DNA of 64,000 nucleotides, from contig NZ_JBEPSM010000001.1 of NCBI RefSeq assembly GCF_040548815.1, positions 496,001 through 560,000 of the forward strand, given 5' to 3'. A program made the position numbers and the translations under genes. Below the pieces are notes generated by a model. That model was not told the DNA's origin. It saw only the letters and a program-made list of their open reading frames with translations, and did not search any database. This stretch comes from Kaistia defluvii (GTDB taxonomy: Bacteria > Pseudomonadota > Alphaproteobacteria > Rhizobiales > Kaistiaceae). Positions 1 through 10,316 of this stretch are shown one piece after another; the first letter of the stretch is position 1; the number at the start of each line of letters is the position of its first letter.

Positions 1-116
1 GCCTCGCCAACGACGTGACGGTTCACGACACCGGCTTCCGCTACATCAATCTCGATAGCGCCGACGTCGATACCAAGTTCCACACCATCAAGGCTGGTCT
101 GAACTACAAGTTCTGA
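1..116 (+). CDS. Outer-membrane beta-barrel protein (Omp25/31-like), C-terminal end only
   Basis: Only the last 37 codons lie in the window; the reading frame starts at base 3 and stops with TGA at 114-116. The tail ends in 'HTIKAGLNYKF', nearly the same as the end of the next porin gene ('HTLKAGLNYKF'), so this is a third member of the same outer-membrane family. The terminal Phe after alternating hydrophobic residues is the usual BAM recognition signal of the last beta strand. The N-terminus and length cannot be seen. A strong hairpin follows directly. Confidence 0.85.
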   Translation, partial: LANDVTVHDTGFRYINLDSADVDTKFHTIKAGLNYKF

Positions 117-140
117 TCGCCTACGCTATCAATCGTTCAG

Positions 141-170
141 AAGGGCCCCGCCAAGGCGGGGCCCTTCTTG
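141..170 (+). terminator. Rho-independent terminator after first porin gene
   Basis: A perfect 12-bp inverted repeat, AAGGGCCCCGCC at 141-152 and GGCGGGGCCCTT at 155-166, is followed by a modest T-rich run (CTTCTTG). It lies 25 bases after the stop codon. The T tract is weak but the stem is very stable. Confidence 0.8.
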
Positions 171-632
171 TTGCCGTGCCCGCGACCCGTCCTTGGCTTC
201 GATTGTCGCCGCGAACAGCGACCATTCGGCAATTGTTGACTCCCATCTGATTGAGAATCGATCGGCGGGCCGCAGGCCGCGTAAACCGTTGCACGTCCAG
301 TCTGCGTAACCACGAGGTAGCGAAGGCCGAGGCTTCGATGCCGCTTTGGCTATCTAAGATGATTTTCCTTATCCGCTAGACGTGCCGAAGTCGCGGACGG
401 TTCGCTGGCACAAATTCGTTTTATCGGTCAATTTTCTACAGGGAATGTAGTAAGGGCGCACTCTATTCACGCTCTAGAACCTTGTCTGGCCATACGTAAC
501 TTGCGGGATTGGTGATGCGATTCTGCCACAGTCAGACGGGAAGAGTTGCGCTAGCTTGAAGATACCTGAACGGCCGCTCCCCCCAATTCAGCGGTCGTCT
601 GGATCCATTTTTCCGAGCTAGGGGCATCTCTG
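171..632. other. Intergenic region upstream of second porin gene
   Basis: About 460 bases without a credible gene. The part from about 400 to 560 is visibly richer in A and T than its surroundings and probably holds the promoter of the porin gene at 633. No -35/-10 pair is clear enough to call. No repeat or RNA gene was recognised. Confidence 0.4.
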
Positions 633-1370
633 ATGAAATTCATTCTTCGCAGTGCAACCATGGCATCCGTACTGGCACTGGGCGTTGTCGGCGCCCAGGC
701 GGCCGACCTGACCTACGAGCCCGCCCCGGTGGTCGTCGCTCCGGAAGTCTTCAACTGGACCGGCTTCTACATCGGTGTCCATGGCGGCATCGGCGGCGGT
801 AACATCGACTCTCAGTTCCGCTACTATGATGGTGATGGCGACGGCTACAACTATAGCGACAACGCCTTTGGCGCTTTCGGCGGCGTGCAGGCTGGCTATA
901 ACTGGCAGTTCAACACCAACTGGGTCGCCGGCATCGAGACAGACTTTGCCGCTTCGGGCATCGAGGCCAAGTATGAAGAGTCTGGCCAGCCCAACAACTA
1001 TTACAGCGAGTCTCTTGAAACCAAAGTGGATTGGTTCGGCACCATTCGCGGTCGACTGGGCTATGCCTGGGACAACGTGCTGTTCTACGGCACGGGTGGC
1101 GCGGCTTACGGCAAGGTGAAGGTTTCCGGCTCGTATAACGACGGCGATTTTGACTACGGCTTCTCGAACTCGGACACCAATTGGGGTTGGACTGCCGGCG
1201 CGGGTGTCGAATATGGCATCACCAAGAACATAACCCTGAAGGCCGAATATCTCTACGTCGATCTCGGCAATGTGTCGTCCGACACCGGTTTTGTTTTTGA
1301 CGGTGACGGCGAATTCAAGTCCGACGTCGCCTTCCATACCCTCAAGGCCGGTCTGAACTACAAGTTCTGA
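633..1370 (+). CDS. Outer-membrane beta-barrel protein, Omp25/Omp31 family
   Basis: A 245-residue protein with a Sec signal peptide (residues 1-23, ending AQA before ADLTYEP) and the typical mature start 'TYEPAPVVVAP ... NWTGFYIGVHGG'. The rest is Gly- and Tyr-rich with alternating polar and hydrophobic residues, as expected for an 8-stranded barrel of the Omp25/Omp31 family (OmpA-like beta-barrel fold). It ends with Phe. These proteins are abundant structural proteins of the outer membrane in Hyphomicrobiales. It is one of three adjacent paralogues, each with its own terminator, so each is probably transcribed alone. Specific pore activity cannot be inferred. Confidence 0.93.
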   Translation: MKFILRSATMASVLALGVVGAQAADLTYEPAPVVVAPEVFNWTGFYIGVHGGIGGGNIDSQFRYYDGDGDGYNYSDNAFGAFGGVQAGYNWQFNTNWVAGIETDFAASGIEAKYEESGQPNNYYSESLETKVDWFGTIRGRLGYAWDNVLFYGTGGAAYGKVKVSGSYNDGDFDYGFSNSDTNWGWTAGAGVEYGITKNITLKAEYLYVDLGNVSSDTGFVFDGDGEFKSDVAFHTLKAGLNYKF

Positions 1371-1394
1371 TCCGACGTCCCCTATCGATATCGG

Positions 1395-1420
1395 AGGGCC
1401 CTGCATCGCAGGGCCCTTTT
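1395..1420 (+). terminator. Rho-independent terminator after second porin gene
   Basis: A perfect 10-bp stem, AGGGCCCTGC (1395-1404) and GCAGGGCCCT (1408-1417), with a 3-base loop and a following T run (TTTTCT). It starts 24 bases after the stop codon at 1370. Confidence 0.88.
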
Positions 1421-1800
1421 CTATTGGGTATTGCATGGGCCCTTCCCCGGCTTGATAGGCTCTTCCGGAAAGCGGGAGGGTCGTCCCGACTTCGGCCGCA
1501 GATGGGATCTCGTGCATCCGGCGATGCGGAACGGAGCTGGTGCCGCCGAGTATTTCCGACTTAGCTAGGCAAAGGTGCATCTAGCTAACGTTTATCTCTG
1601 TCATCTTACCTAGAGGTCTTTCAAGAAACTATTGTTTCGGTAATTGCAATATTGTCACGGAATCGGACTCTATAGGATAGGATTCTTCCTTCCATGGATG
1701 AATCGGCAATGGTTTGTTTGCGAATCCGGTGCTAGGCTTTGGTCTCTGGGTGGCACTTTCATCGCATTCTTCGTGAACAGTAAGACTGAAGAGGCCCGCA
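1421..1800. other. Intergenic region upstream of third porin gene
   Basis: About 380 bases with no convincing gene; weak open frames here have no ribosome site. The segment 1580-1690 is AT-rich (for example around TAATTGCAATATTGTCACGG) and is the likely promoter region for the porin gene at 1801, but hexamers are not clear. No repeat was recognised. Confidence 0.4.
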
Positions 1801-2562
1801 ATGAAACATTCGCTACTGACTGCGACGGCAGCGGCATCTGTCCTGGCCCTGGGCCTCGGTGGAGCTCGCGCCGCCGATCTCACCTATGAACCAGCCCCGG
1901 TCGTCGTGGCCCCCGCCGCGTTCAACTGGTCTGGCTTCTATGCCGGTGTGCATGCCGGTTATGCCTGGGGCAGCGAGGACGATAACCAAAGCAGCCTGTT
2001 TGGCGATCCGCCAACTCCTCAGATCCTCACCGACTCTATTGCCGACAGCTTCGACATGGATGGCTTCATCGGCGGCGTCCATGCCGGCTATAACTGGCAG
2101 ATGGACCAGTTCGTCTTCGGTGTCGAAGGCGATCTCGACTACGCCAACCTCAAGGGTAGCGAGGGCTATGCCGGCTACGTGACGAACTTCGGCGGTGATT
2201 TCGTCACCGGCGAGCTTCAGATGGAAAGCCAGTGGCAGGCCTCGCTTCGGGCCCGTGCCGGCTATGCCTTTGACAACTTCCTGGTCTATGGCACGGGCGG
2301 TATCGCCTTCGCCGACGGCAAGATGTCCTCGAATGGCTACAATGAAGACCTCGGGGCCAGCTTCAGTTCCGACGACAGCAATACGCATGTCGGCTGGACG
2401 GCTGGTGTCGGCGCCGAATACGCCTTCTCGCCGAACTGGATCGCCCGTGCCGAGCTTCGCTACAGCGATTTCGGCCACAAGACCTACCAGCTGCTCGAAG
2501 GTCCGGTCGATGCTGACTTTACACAGACGGCCGTCACGGTCGGCCTGAGCTACAAGTTCTGA
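1801..2562 (+). CDS. Outer-membrane beta-barrel protein, Omp25/Omp31 family
   Basis: A 253-residue paralogue of the gene at 633. The signal peptide (residues 1-24, 'ARA' before ADLTYEP) and the mature start 'TYEPAPVVVAPAAFNWSGFYAGVHAG' are almost the same, while the loops between the predicted strands differ. It ends 'GLSYKF' with terminal Phe. The start ATG follows 'GAGGCCCGCA', which places a GAGG ribosome site at a fair distance. Divergent loops and conserved strands in tandem copies are what one expects of surface-exposed proteins after duplication. Confidence 0.93.
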   Translation: MKHSLLTATAAASVLALGLGGARAADLTYEPAPVVVAPAAFNWSGFYAGVHAGYAWGSEDDNQSSLFGDPPTPQILTDSIADSFDMDGFIGGVHAGYNWQMDQFVFGVEGDLDYANLKGSEGYAGYVTNFGGDFVTGELQMESQWQASLRARAGYAFDNFLVYGTGGIAFADGKMSSNGYNEDLGASFSSDDSNTHVGWTAGVGAEYAFSPNWIARAELRYSDFGHKTYQLLEGPVDADFTQTAVTVGLSYKF

Positions 2563-2586
2563 TCTCATAGACGGGGCGCATACTGA

Positions 2587-2620
2587 AAGGCTCCGCTTCG
2601 GCGGAGCCTTTTGGCTTTTT
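2587..2620 (+). terminator. Rho-independent terminator after third porin gene
   Basis: A perfect 10-bp stem, AAGGCTCCGC (2587-2596) and GCGGAGCCTT (2601-2610), closed by a stable TTCG tetraloop and followed by T-rich sequence (TTGGCTTTTTT). Confidence 0.92.
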
Positions 2621-3186
2621 TGGGGCCCCGCAAGCTCTCCGGGATGCCTCTCCGGGAGGTGGGCTCCAAAGGCCTGGCATCGGCCGGCGCCAATCCCGTC
2701 CATACTGGCCTTCCGGCCACCATCTCCCAGGTGGTGTCCCGGCCTGCCGTCGAGCGCGGCTCGATCAATCTCGGCTAGGGTTTCCCTGATGTCGACGGGC
2801 CAAGGCCTAACCTCCAGCAATCCACGTTGCGGTCAGACCTGCGAAAGCGGCCTCCGACCATCGGGCGGTAGCCAGAACGGTTTTGGCGCCAAGCCGCGCG
2901 AGGCAGGGAACTCTTCCTTAGTAGAGATGACGACGTCGGCGGAGTGTGGCGAGCCTTGCCCTTAGTGGCGGCAGTCGCTTCGACCGGAATCGGGTTCTCA
3001 GTCTCTCGCCGCAAGCCATTGATCTCAAACGATTTGGGGTTGGATCCGCCGGCGCCTTCTAGCGCGCTGTACCGAGCGCCTCGGAAGGACGGATCCCATT
3101 GCGGGCGGGCCTCGTCGGGGCCAGCCGTGGACCCGCAGTATCTGTTGACCGACGCTTCCAGTGCCGCTGGACGGCATCGCCCAAAG
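2621..3186. other. Intergenic stretch without a recognisable gene
   Basis: About 565 bases between the porin terminator and the minus-strand terminator of the hydrolase gene. Short open frames occur on both strands, but their translations are Arg/Pro-rich and resemble nothing known, and none has a good ribosome site. No RNA gene, repeat or insertion sequence was recognised. It could hold a decayed gene, but no frame supports one. Confidence 0.4.
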
Positions 3187-3218
3187 AAAACGGCCCGCGG
3201 CGAGGTCGCCGCGGGCCG
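3187..3218 (-). terminator. Rho-independent terminator of the hydrolase gene (minus strand)
   Basis: A 13-bp perfect stem, CGGCCCGCGGCGA at 3191-3203 and its complement at 3206-3218. Read on the minus strand it is followed by TTTTCTTT (complement of 3183-3190). It lies 46 bases beyond the stop codon of the hydrolase gene. Confidence 0.88.
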
Positions 3219-3263
3219 TCGAAATCACCATCGGGAGCGCCGAAGCACCGCCGCAGGGAAGGC

Positions 3264-3917
3264 TTAAGCGGCGCTCAGCATGGCGAGGCGCTTGTCGACA
3301 TAGTTGCCGCAGATATCGATCAGCGGCTCGACCTGGCCTTCGAAGAAATGGTTGGCGCCCGGCATGATCGTCTGTTCGACGATGATGCCCTTCTGCGTCT
3401 TCAGCTTGTCGACCAAGGTCTGCACGTCCTTGGGCGGTGCGACCTTGTCCTGGTCGCCATGGACGATCAGGCCGGAGGACGGGCAGGGCGCCAGGAACGA
3501 GAAGTCGTACAGGTTGGCCTGCGGCGCGATCGAGATGAAGCCCTCGATCTCCGGGCGGCGCATCAGCAACTGCATGCCGATCCACGAGCCGAACGAGAAG
3601 CCGGCGACCCAGCAGGCGCGCGCGTCCGGATGGATGGTCTGCGCCCAGTCGAGCGCCGAAGCGGCATCCGAAAGCTCGCCCTCGCCATGGTCGAATTCAC
3701 CCTGGCTGCGACCGACGCCGCGGAAGTTGAAGCGCAGCACGGCGAAGCCGCGCTTCGCGAACATGTAAAACAGCTGATAGGTGATCGCGTTGTTCATCGT
3801 GCCGCCGAACTGCGGATGCGGATGAAGGATGATGGCGATCGGGCCGTTCTTTTCCTTGGACGGCTGGAAGCGTCCCTCAATGCGGCCGGCGGGGCCGGTG
3901 AAAATAACCTCGGGCAT
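3264..3917 (-). CDS. Alpha/beta hydrolase (COG2945-like serine hydrolase)
   Basis: A 217-residue cytoplasmic protein with the alpha/beta-hydrolase signature. The nucleophile motif is GFSFG (Ser108), with an acid in 'HGDQD' (Asp157) and a catalytic His in 'GANHFF' (His190). The early 'LHPHPQFGGTMNN' and 'RFNFRGVGRSQG' segments are typical of the short hydrolase family COG2945. No signal peptide is present. The substrate is unknown; relatives are annotated as esterases or dienelactone-hydrolase-like. It is transcribed away from the suf operon and shares a 223-base divergent intergenic region with it, so iron-linked control is possible but not shown. It has its own terminator. Confidence 0.88.
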   Translation of the reverse strand: MPEVIFTGPAGRIEGRFQPSKEKNGPIAIILHPHPQFGGTMNNAITYQLFYMFAKRGFAVLRFNFRGVGRSQGEFDHGEGELSDAASALDWAQTIHPDARACWVAGFSFGSWIGMQLLMRRPEIEGFISIAPQANLYDFSFLAPCPSSGLIVHGDQDKVAPPKDVQTLVDKLKTQKGIIVEQTIMPGANHFFEGQVEPLIDICGNYVDKRLAMLSAA

Positions 3918-3985
3918 GTTTAGCCTCGGACCTTTCGATCTGTTCAGAACGTCCCAAGCGACCTATATCAGCGTCAAATCCTAAC

Positions 3986-4014
3986 TTGACTCTGATGCTC
4001 AGGGTTTCTAGAAC
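3986..4014 (+). promoter_or_regulatory. Predicted sigma-70 type promoter of the suf operon
   Basis: TTGACT at 3986-3991 matches the -35 consensus in 5 of 6 positions. After exactly 17 bases, TAGAAC at 4009-4014 matches the -10 consensus in 4 of 6. Transcription would start near 4021, about 120 bases before the desulfurase start, inside the palindrome listed at 4017-4033. Confidence 0.55.
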
Positions 4015-4016
4015 AC

Positions 4017-4033
4017 TTTAGAATTATTCGAAA
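4017..4033 (+). promoter_or_regulatory. Irr-box (ICE)-like palindrome at the suf promoter
   Basis: TTTAGAATTATTCGAAA is an inverted repeat of TTTAGAA and TTCGAAA (6 of 7 arm positions pair). This resembles the iron control element bound by Irr, the haem-responsive Fur-family regulator of Rhizobiales (arms close to TTTAGAA and TTCTAAA). It overlaps the predicted transcription start, a position suited to repression when iron is scarce. The resemblance is to a remembered consensus and has not been scored. Confidence 0.5.
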
Positions 4034-4140
4034 TCGGCGTCGGATGTCGATCCTGCCTTGTAGCGGGCCTTGTAGCATGAGGCAGGGTCCGGATTTCAAG
4101 CATAATGCGACATCCGCCTTGCAACGGGAGACTGCCAGCC

Positions 4141-5301
4141 GTGGCCGCGCCGCGTATCTACCTCGATTACAACGCCGGTGCGCCGCTTCGTCCCGAAGTG
4201 CGCATGGCGATGATCGATGCGCTGGATGCGACCGGCAATGCTTCCTCCGTGCATGGCGAGGGCAGGGCCGCTCGGGCCAAGGTAGAGGCGGCGCGCCGCC
4301 AGGTTGCGGCCCTTGTCGGCGCCGACCCGACCCGCGTGATCTTCACCTCCGGCGGCACCGAGGCCAATGTCACCGTGCTGTCTCCGCGGATGCGTATGGG
4401 TGCCGGTGAATTGGCGATCGACCTGCTGCTGGTGGGCGCTACCGAGCACCCGTCCGTGCTGGCCGGTGGCCGTTTCGGCCCCGACAGGGTCCGTTCGATT
4501 GCGGTCGATGGCGAGGGGCGGTTGAGCCTCACCGATCTGGGCGCGGCGCTGGAGCTGGCTGCCGCCGAAGGCAAGCGGGCGCTGGTCTCCGTCATGTTGG
4601 CCAACAACGAGACCGGTACGATCCAGCCGGTTGCCGAGATCGCGGCGCTGGCGCGCAAGTTTGGCGCGCTGGTCCATACCGACGCGATCCAGGCGGCGGG
4701 CCGGATCCCGGTCGATATCGCGGCGCTTGGCGTCGATTTCCTCACCCTTTCCGCCCACAAGATCGGCGGTCCGCAGGGTGCTGGCGCGATCGTTCTGGGC
4801 GGCGATCTCGTCTCGCCGCTGCCGCTCCTGGTCGGCGGGGGCCAAGAAAAATACAGCCGCGCCGGCACGCAGAACGTGGCGGCGATCGTCGGCTTCGGCG
4901 TGGCGGCGGATTGCGCCCGCGCCGATCTCGATCGGTCTGCCGCGTGGAGCCTCTGGCGCGACGAGATCGCGACGAAGGCGGTTCCGGCCATTCTCTTGAG
5001 CGGGGGCGCCGAGCGGCTCCCGCAGACGCTGTCACTTGGCGTCGACGGTCTCCAGGCGGAAACGCTGGTGATCGCGCTCGATCTCGAAGGGGTGGCGGTA
5101 TCTGCCGGATCGGCCTGCTCTTCGGGAAAAGTCGGTGTTTCGCATGTGATGCGGGCGATGAACGTGCCCGAATCCCAGGCGAAGGCCGCGATCCGCGTCA
5201 GTTTCGGATGGGGGACCACCGAATCCGACATACGTAGATTTACGGAGGTCTGGGGACGTGTCATGAGACGGCTCGCGCCGGGCGTGACACGCGCCGCATG
5301 A
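4141..5301 (+). CDS. iscS: Cysteine desulfurase, IscS/NifS type
   Basis: A class V PLP aminotransferase that takes sulfur from cysteine as an enzyme persulfide, giving alanine. It starts 'IYLDYNAGAPLRPEV', carries the PLP lysine in 'LSAHKIGGPQGAGA', and has the mobile-loop cysteine in 'SAGSACSSGK', the group I (IscS/NifS) form. I chose the GTG at 4141 because GGGAG lies 10 bases upstream and the family normally begins just before YLD. An in-frame ATG at 4105 would add 12 residues but lacks a good ribosome site. From 4141 the protein has 386 residues. It is the first gene of the suf operon, which also holds a SufS-type desulfurase further down, a known arrangement in Rhizobiales. Confidence 0.9.
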   Translation: MAAPRIYLDYNAGAPLRPEVRMAMIDALDATGNASSVHGEGRAARAKVEAARRQVAALVGADPTRVIFTSGGTEANVTVLSPRMRMGAGELAIDLLLVGATEHPSVLAGGRFGPDRVRSIAVDGEGRLSLTDLGAALELAAAEGKRALVSVMLANNETGTIQPVAEIAALARKFGALVHTDAIQAAGRIPVDIAALGVDFLTLSAHKIGGPQGAGAIVLGGDLVSPLPLLVGGGQEKYSRAGTQNVAAIVGFGVAADCARADLDRSAAWSLWRDEIATKAVPAILLSGGAERLPQTLSLGVDGLQAETLVIALDLEGVAVSAGSACSSGKVGVSHVMRAMNVPESQAKAAIRVSFGWGTTESDIRRFTEVWGRVMRRLAPGVTRAA

Positions 5302-5350
5302 CAACGCACTCAACCCGCGGTCCTTGAAACCGCTGTGGATGGAGTAGGCA

Positions 5351-6829
<1,479 letters not shown>

Positions 6830-6842
6830 GCCCTTTCTCTCT

Positions 6843-6969
6843 GAACCTCCCCCTTGCGGGGAGGTCGAAACCGGCAAAGCCGGTTTCGGGAGGGGCGCTC
6901 GGTCCAGGCACCGGAAAGCCCTCCCCGAAACGCTTGCAGCGTTTCGACCCTCCCTCAAGGGGAGGGTTC
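6843..6969. repeat. Intergenic palindromic repeat between sufB and sufC
   Basis: A 127-base imperfect inverted repeat. The outer arms begin GAACCTCCCCCTTG and end CAAGGGGAGGGTTC. Inside are two smaller hairpins built on GAAACCGGC/GCCGGTTTC (about 6867-6889) and CGAAACGC/GCGTTTCG (about 6926-6947). The form is that of the mobile REP/RIME-like palindromes common between genes in Rhizobiales. As RNA it would fold into a long hairpin inside the suf transcript. Confidence 0.75.
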
Positions 6970-6997
6970 AGACAGCCAGTTTGAACGGAACAACACT

Positions 6998-7747
<750 letters not shown>

Positions 7748-7764
7748 GCGGGGGAGTGGCATCG

Positions 7765-9078
7765 ATGAACGCCGAGCCGCGCATCCTGCGCACACAGGCC
7801 GAAGAAACGCTGGCGCTGGAATTCGCCGCCGCCCGCACGCAATTGCCCGGTTCGCCGGCGATTGCCGCGGCGCGCGAAAACGCCTTCGCCGCCTTCCAGA
7901 AGCAGGGCCTGCCGCATCGCCGGACCGAAGCCTGGCGCTATACGGATCTCCGCGCCTTGCTGCGCACCGTGCCGCCGCTGGCAATCGGCCCGACCGCCGA
8001 GACGAGCCTGCTGGCCGATCCGCTGCCGGGTCTCGACCGGGCGCGCCTGGTCGTGGTCGATGGCAGCTTCCGTCCCGAGCTTTCCGATCTCGCGGGCATT
8101 GACGGCGTCACCATCCGTCCGCTGGTGGATCTTCTGCAGGAAGGCGATGCGCGCATCGGCCTGCAGGTCGCCTCGCTGAACGACGCGATGGTCTCGCTGA
8201 ATTCCGCGCTGATGCTGGGTGGTGTCGCCATCGACGTGCCTGCCGGCGTCCGCATCGAGCGGGCGATCGAGATCGCCCATGTGACGACCTCGGCCGTCGC
8301 CTCGCATGTGCACAACCTCGTGACCGTCGGCGACGACGCCTTCGTCCGCATCCTCGAGACGCATGTCGGCCCGGCCGGCAGCGCCTATCAGGCCAACATC
8401 GTCACCGAGGCGACGGCGGGTCATCGCGCCAAGGTGGTCTGGGCCAAGCTGCAAAGCGAGGGCGATGCCAGCGTCCATCTCGGCACGCTCGCCGTCACCA
8501 TCGGCACCGAGACCGCGTTCGATCACCTGACCCTGATGATCGGCGCCGCGATCTCGCGCTCGCAGACCTTCGTCACCTATTCGGGCGAGAATGCGCGCGC
8601 CGGTCTGTTCGGCGCGACGATGCTGCGCGGCAAGCAGCACGCCGATATCGCGCTCAGCGTCGATCACGCCGTGCCGAATGGCGCCAGCCGCGAACTGTTC
8701 AAGGCGGTGATGGACGGCCGTTCCGAAGGCGTGTTCCAGGGCCGCATCATCGTGCGCCCCGATGCGCAGAAGACCGACGGCCGGATGATGACGCAGGGCC
8801 TGCTCCTTTCCGAGGACGCGTCCTTCTTCGTCAAGCCGGAGCTGGAGATCTTTGCCGACGACGTCCAGTGCGCGCATGGCGCAACCAGCGGCGAGATCGA
8901 CGAGGACATCCTGTTCTACCTGCTCTCGCGCGGCCTTCCCCGCGCCGAGGCCGAGACGCTGCTGGTGACGGCCTTCCTGGCCGAAGCCATTGAGGGCCTT
9001 GGCGACGAGGCCATCGGCGAAGCCTTCGAGCAGATCTCCCGCAACTGGCTCGCCGCGCGCGGGCAAGAGGCAGCATGA
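7765..9078 (+). CDS. sufD: Fe-S cluster assembly protein SufD
   Basis: The 437-residue partner of SufB in the SufBC2D complex. The N-terminal part carries 'PHRRTEAWRYTDLRALLR', typical of SufD. The beta-helix core and C-terminal 'ISRSQTFVTYSGENARAGLFG' and 'VDHAVPNGASRELFKAVMDG', followed by 'VQCAHGATSGEIDEDILFYLLSRG', define the family and include the conserved His region. I placed the start at ATG 7765, which has GGGGGAG 8 bases upstream; the TTG at 7744 overlaps the sufC stop and has no such site. The end overlaps the start of sufS by 4 bases. Confidence 0.95.
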   Translation: MNAEPRILRTQAEETLALEFAAARTQLPGSPAIAAARENAFAAFQKQGLPHRRTEAWRYTDLRALLRTVPPLAIGPTAETSLLADPLPGLDRARLVVVDGSFRPELSDLAGIDGVTIRPLVDLLQEGDARIGLQVASLNDAMVSLNSALMLGGVAIDVPAGVRIERAIEIAHVTTSAVASHVHNLVTVGDDAFVRILETHVGPAGSAYQANIVTEATAGHRAKVVWAKLQSEGDASVHLGTLAVTIGTETAFDHLTLMIGAAISRSQTFVTYSGENARAGLFGATMLRGKQHADIALSVDHAVPNGASRELFKAVMDGRSEGVFQGRIIVRPDAQKTDGRMMTQGLLLSEDASFFVKPELEIFADDVQCAHGATSGEIDEDILFYLLSRGLPRAEAETLLVTAFLAEAIEGLGDEAIGEAFEQISRNWLAARGQEAA

Positions 9079-10307
9079 GCGAGCAGGGCGCCTATGACGT
9101 TCAGGCGATAAGGCGGGATTTTCCGATCCTGTCGAGGACGGTCTATGGCAAGCCGCTCGTCTATCTCGACAATGGCGCCTCGGCGCAGAAGCCGCAGGCG
9201 ATGCTGGATGCGGTGACGAAGGCCTATTCGGAAGAATACGCCAACGTCCATCGCGGCCTGCATTACCTCTCCAATGTCGCGACCGACGCCTATGAAAAGT
9301 CGCGCGAGACGGTGCGGCGGTTCGTGAATGCCGGCTCGGTCGACGAGATCATCTTCACCCGCTCGTCGACGGAGGCGATCAATCTGGTCGCCTCGTCGCT
9401 CGGGCAGATGGAGATCGGCGAGGGCGACGAGATCATCGTCTCCATCCTCGAGCACCATTCCAACATCGTGCCCTGGCACTTCTTGCGCGAGCGCAAGGGC
9501 GCGGTGATCAAGTGGGCGCCGATCGCGGATGACGGCACCTTCCTGCTCGACGAATTCGAGAAGCTGATCACGCCGCGCACCAAGATCGTCGCGATCACGC
9601 ATATGTCGAACGTCACCGGCACCATCGTGCCGATCGAGGACGTGATCCGCATCGCCCATGCCCATGGCGTCAAGGTGCTGGTCGACGGCAGCCAGGCCGC
9701 CGTGCACCTGCCGGTGGACGTGCAGGCGCTCGACGCCGACTTCTATTGCGTCACCGGCCACAAGCTCTACGGCCCGACAGGCATCGGCGTGCTCTACGCC
9801 AAGAAGGCGCTGCTCGAGGTCATGCCGCCCTTCCTCGGCGGCGGCGAGATGATCCGCGATGTCACCGAGGACAATGTCACCTATGGCGTGCCGCCGCACC
9901 GCTTCGAGGCCGGCACCCCGCCGATCGTCCAGGCGATCGGGCTTGGCGCCTCGCTCGAATATATGGAAGGCCTGGGCCGCGACCGGATCCTGGCGCATGA
10001 ACTGGCGCTGCGCGATTACGCGACCGAGCGCCTCTCGGCGATCAACAGCCTGAAGATCTTCGGCACCACGAAGGACAAGGGCGCGATCGTCTCGTTCGAG
10101 ATGGCCGGCGCCCATGCGCATGACGTCTCGACCATCATCGACCGCGAGGGCGTCGCCGTCCGCGCGGGAACCCATTGCGCCCAGCCGCTCTTGCACCGCT
10201 TCGGCGTGACCTCCACATGTCGGGCATCGTTCGGTCTCTACAACACGTTCGATGAAGTCGACCGGCTTGCCGATGCGCTGATCAAGGCGCACTCTTTCTT
10301 CGCATGA
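9075..10307 (+). CDS. sufS: Cysteine desulfurase SufS
   Basis: A 410-residue group II cysteine desulfurase. The PLP lysine is in 'VTGHKLYGPTGIGVLYAK' and the catalytic cysteine in 'VRAGTHCAQPLL', with the short SufS-type loop. It starts 'IRRDFPILSRTVYGKPLVYLDNGASAQKP', characteristic of SufS. It overlaps sufD as ATGA, so translation is probably coupled. The operon has no sufE or sufU gene in view, so its sulfur acceptor must be encoded elsewhere or be SufBCD itself. Confidence 0.96.
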   Translation: MSEQGAYDVQAIRRDFPILSRTVYGKPLVYLDNGASAQKPQAMLDAVTKAYSEEYANVHRGLHYLSNVATDAYEKSRETVRRFVNAGSVDEIIFTRSSTEAINLVASSLGQMEIGEGDEIIVSILEHHSNIVPWHFLRERKGAVIKWAPIADDGTFLLDEFEKLITPRTKIVAITHMSNVTGTIVPIEDVIRIAHAHGVKVLVDGSQAAVHLPVDVQALDADFYCVTGHKLYGPTGIGVLYAKKALLEVMPPFLGGGEMIRDVTEDNVTYGVPPHRFEAGTPPIVQAIGLGASLEYMEGLGRDRILAHELALRDYATERLSAINSLKIFGTTKDKGAIVSFEMAGAHAHDVSTIIDREGVAVRAGTHCAQPLLHRFGVTSTCRASFGLYNTFDEVDRLADALIKAHSFFA

Positions 10308-10316
10308 GGATCTGAA

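Noticed and set aside
2944..3267. Possible small plus-strand gene before the hydrolase terminator
   Set aside because: No ribosome site, basic Pro/Arg-rich translation, and it runs through the minus-strand terminator hairpin.
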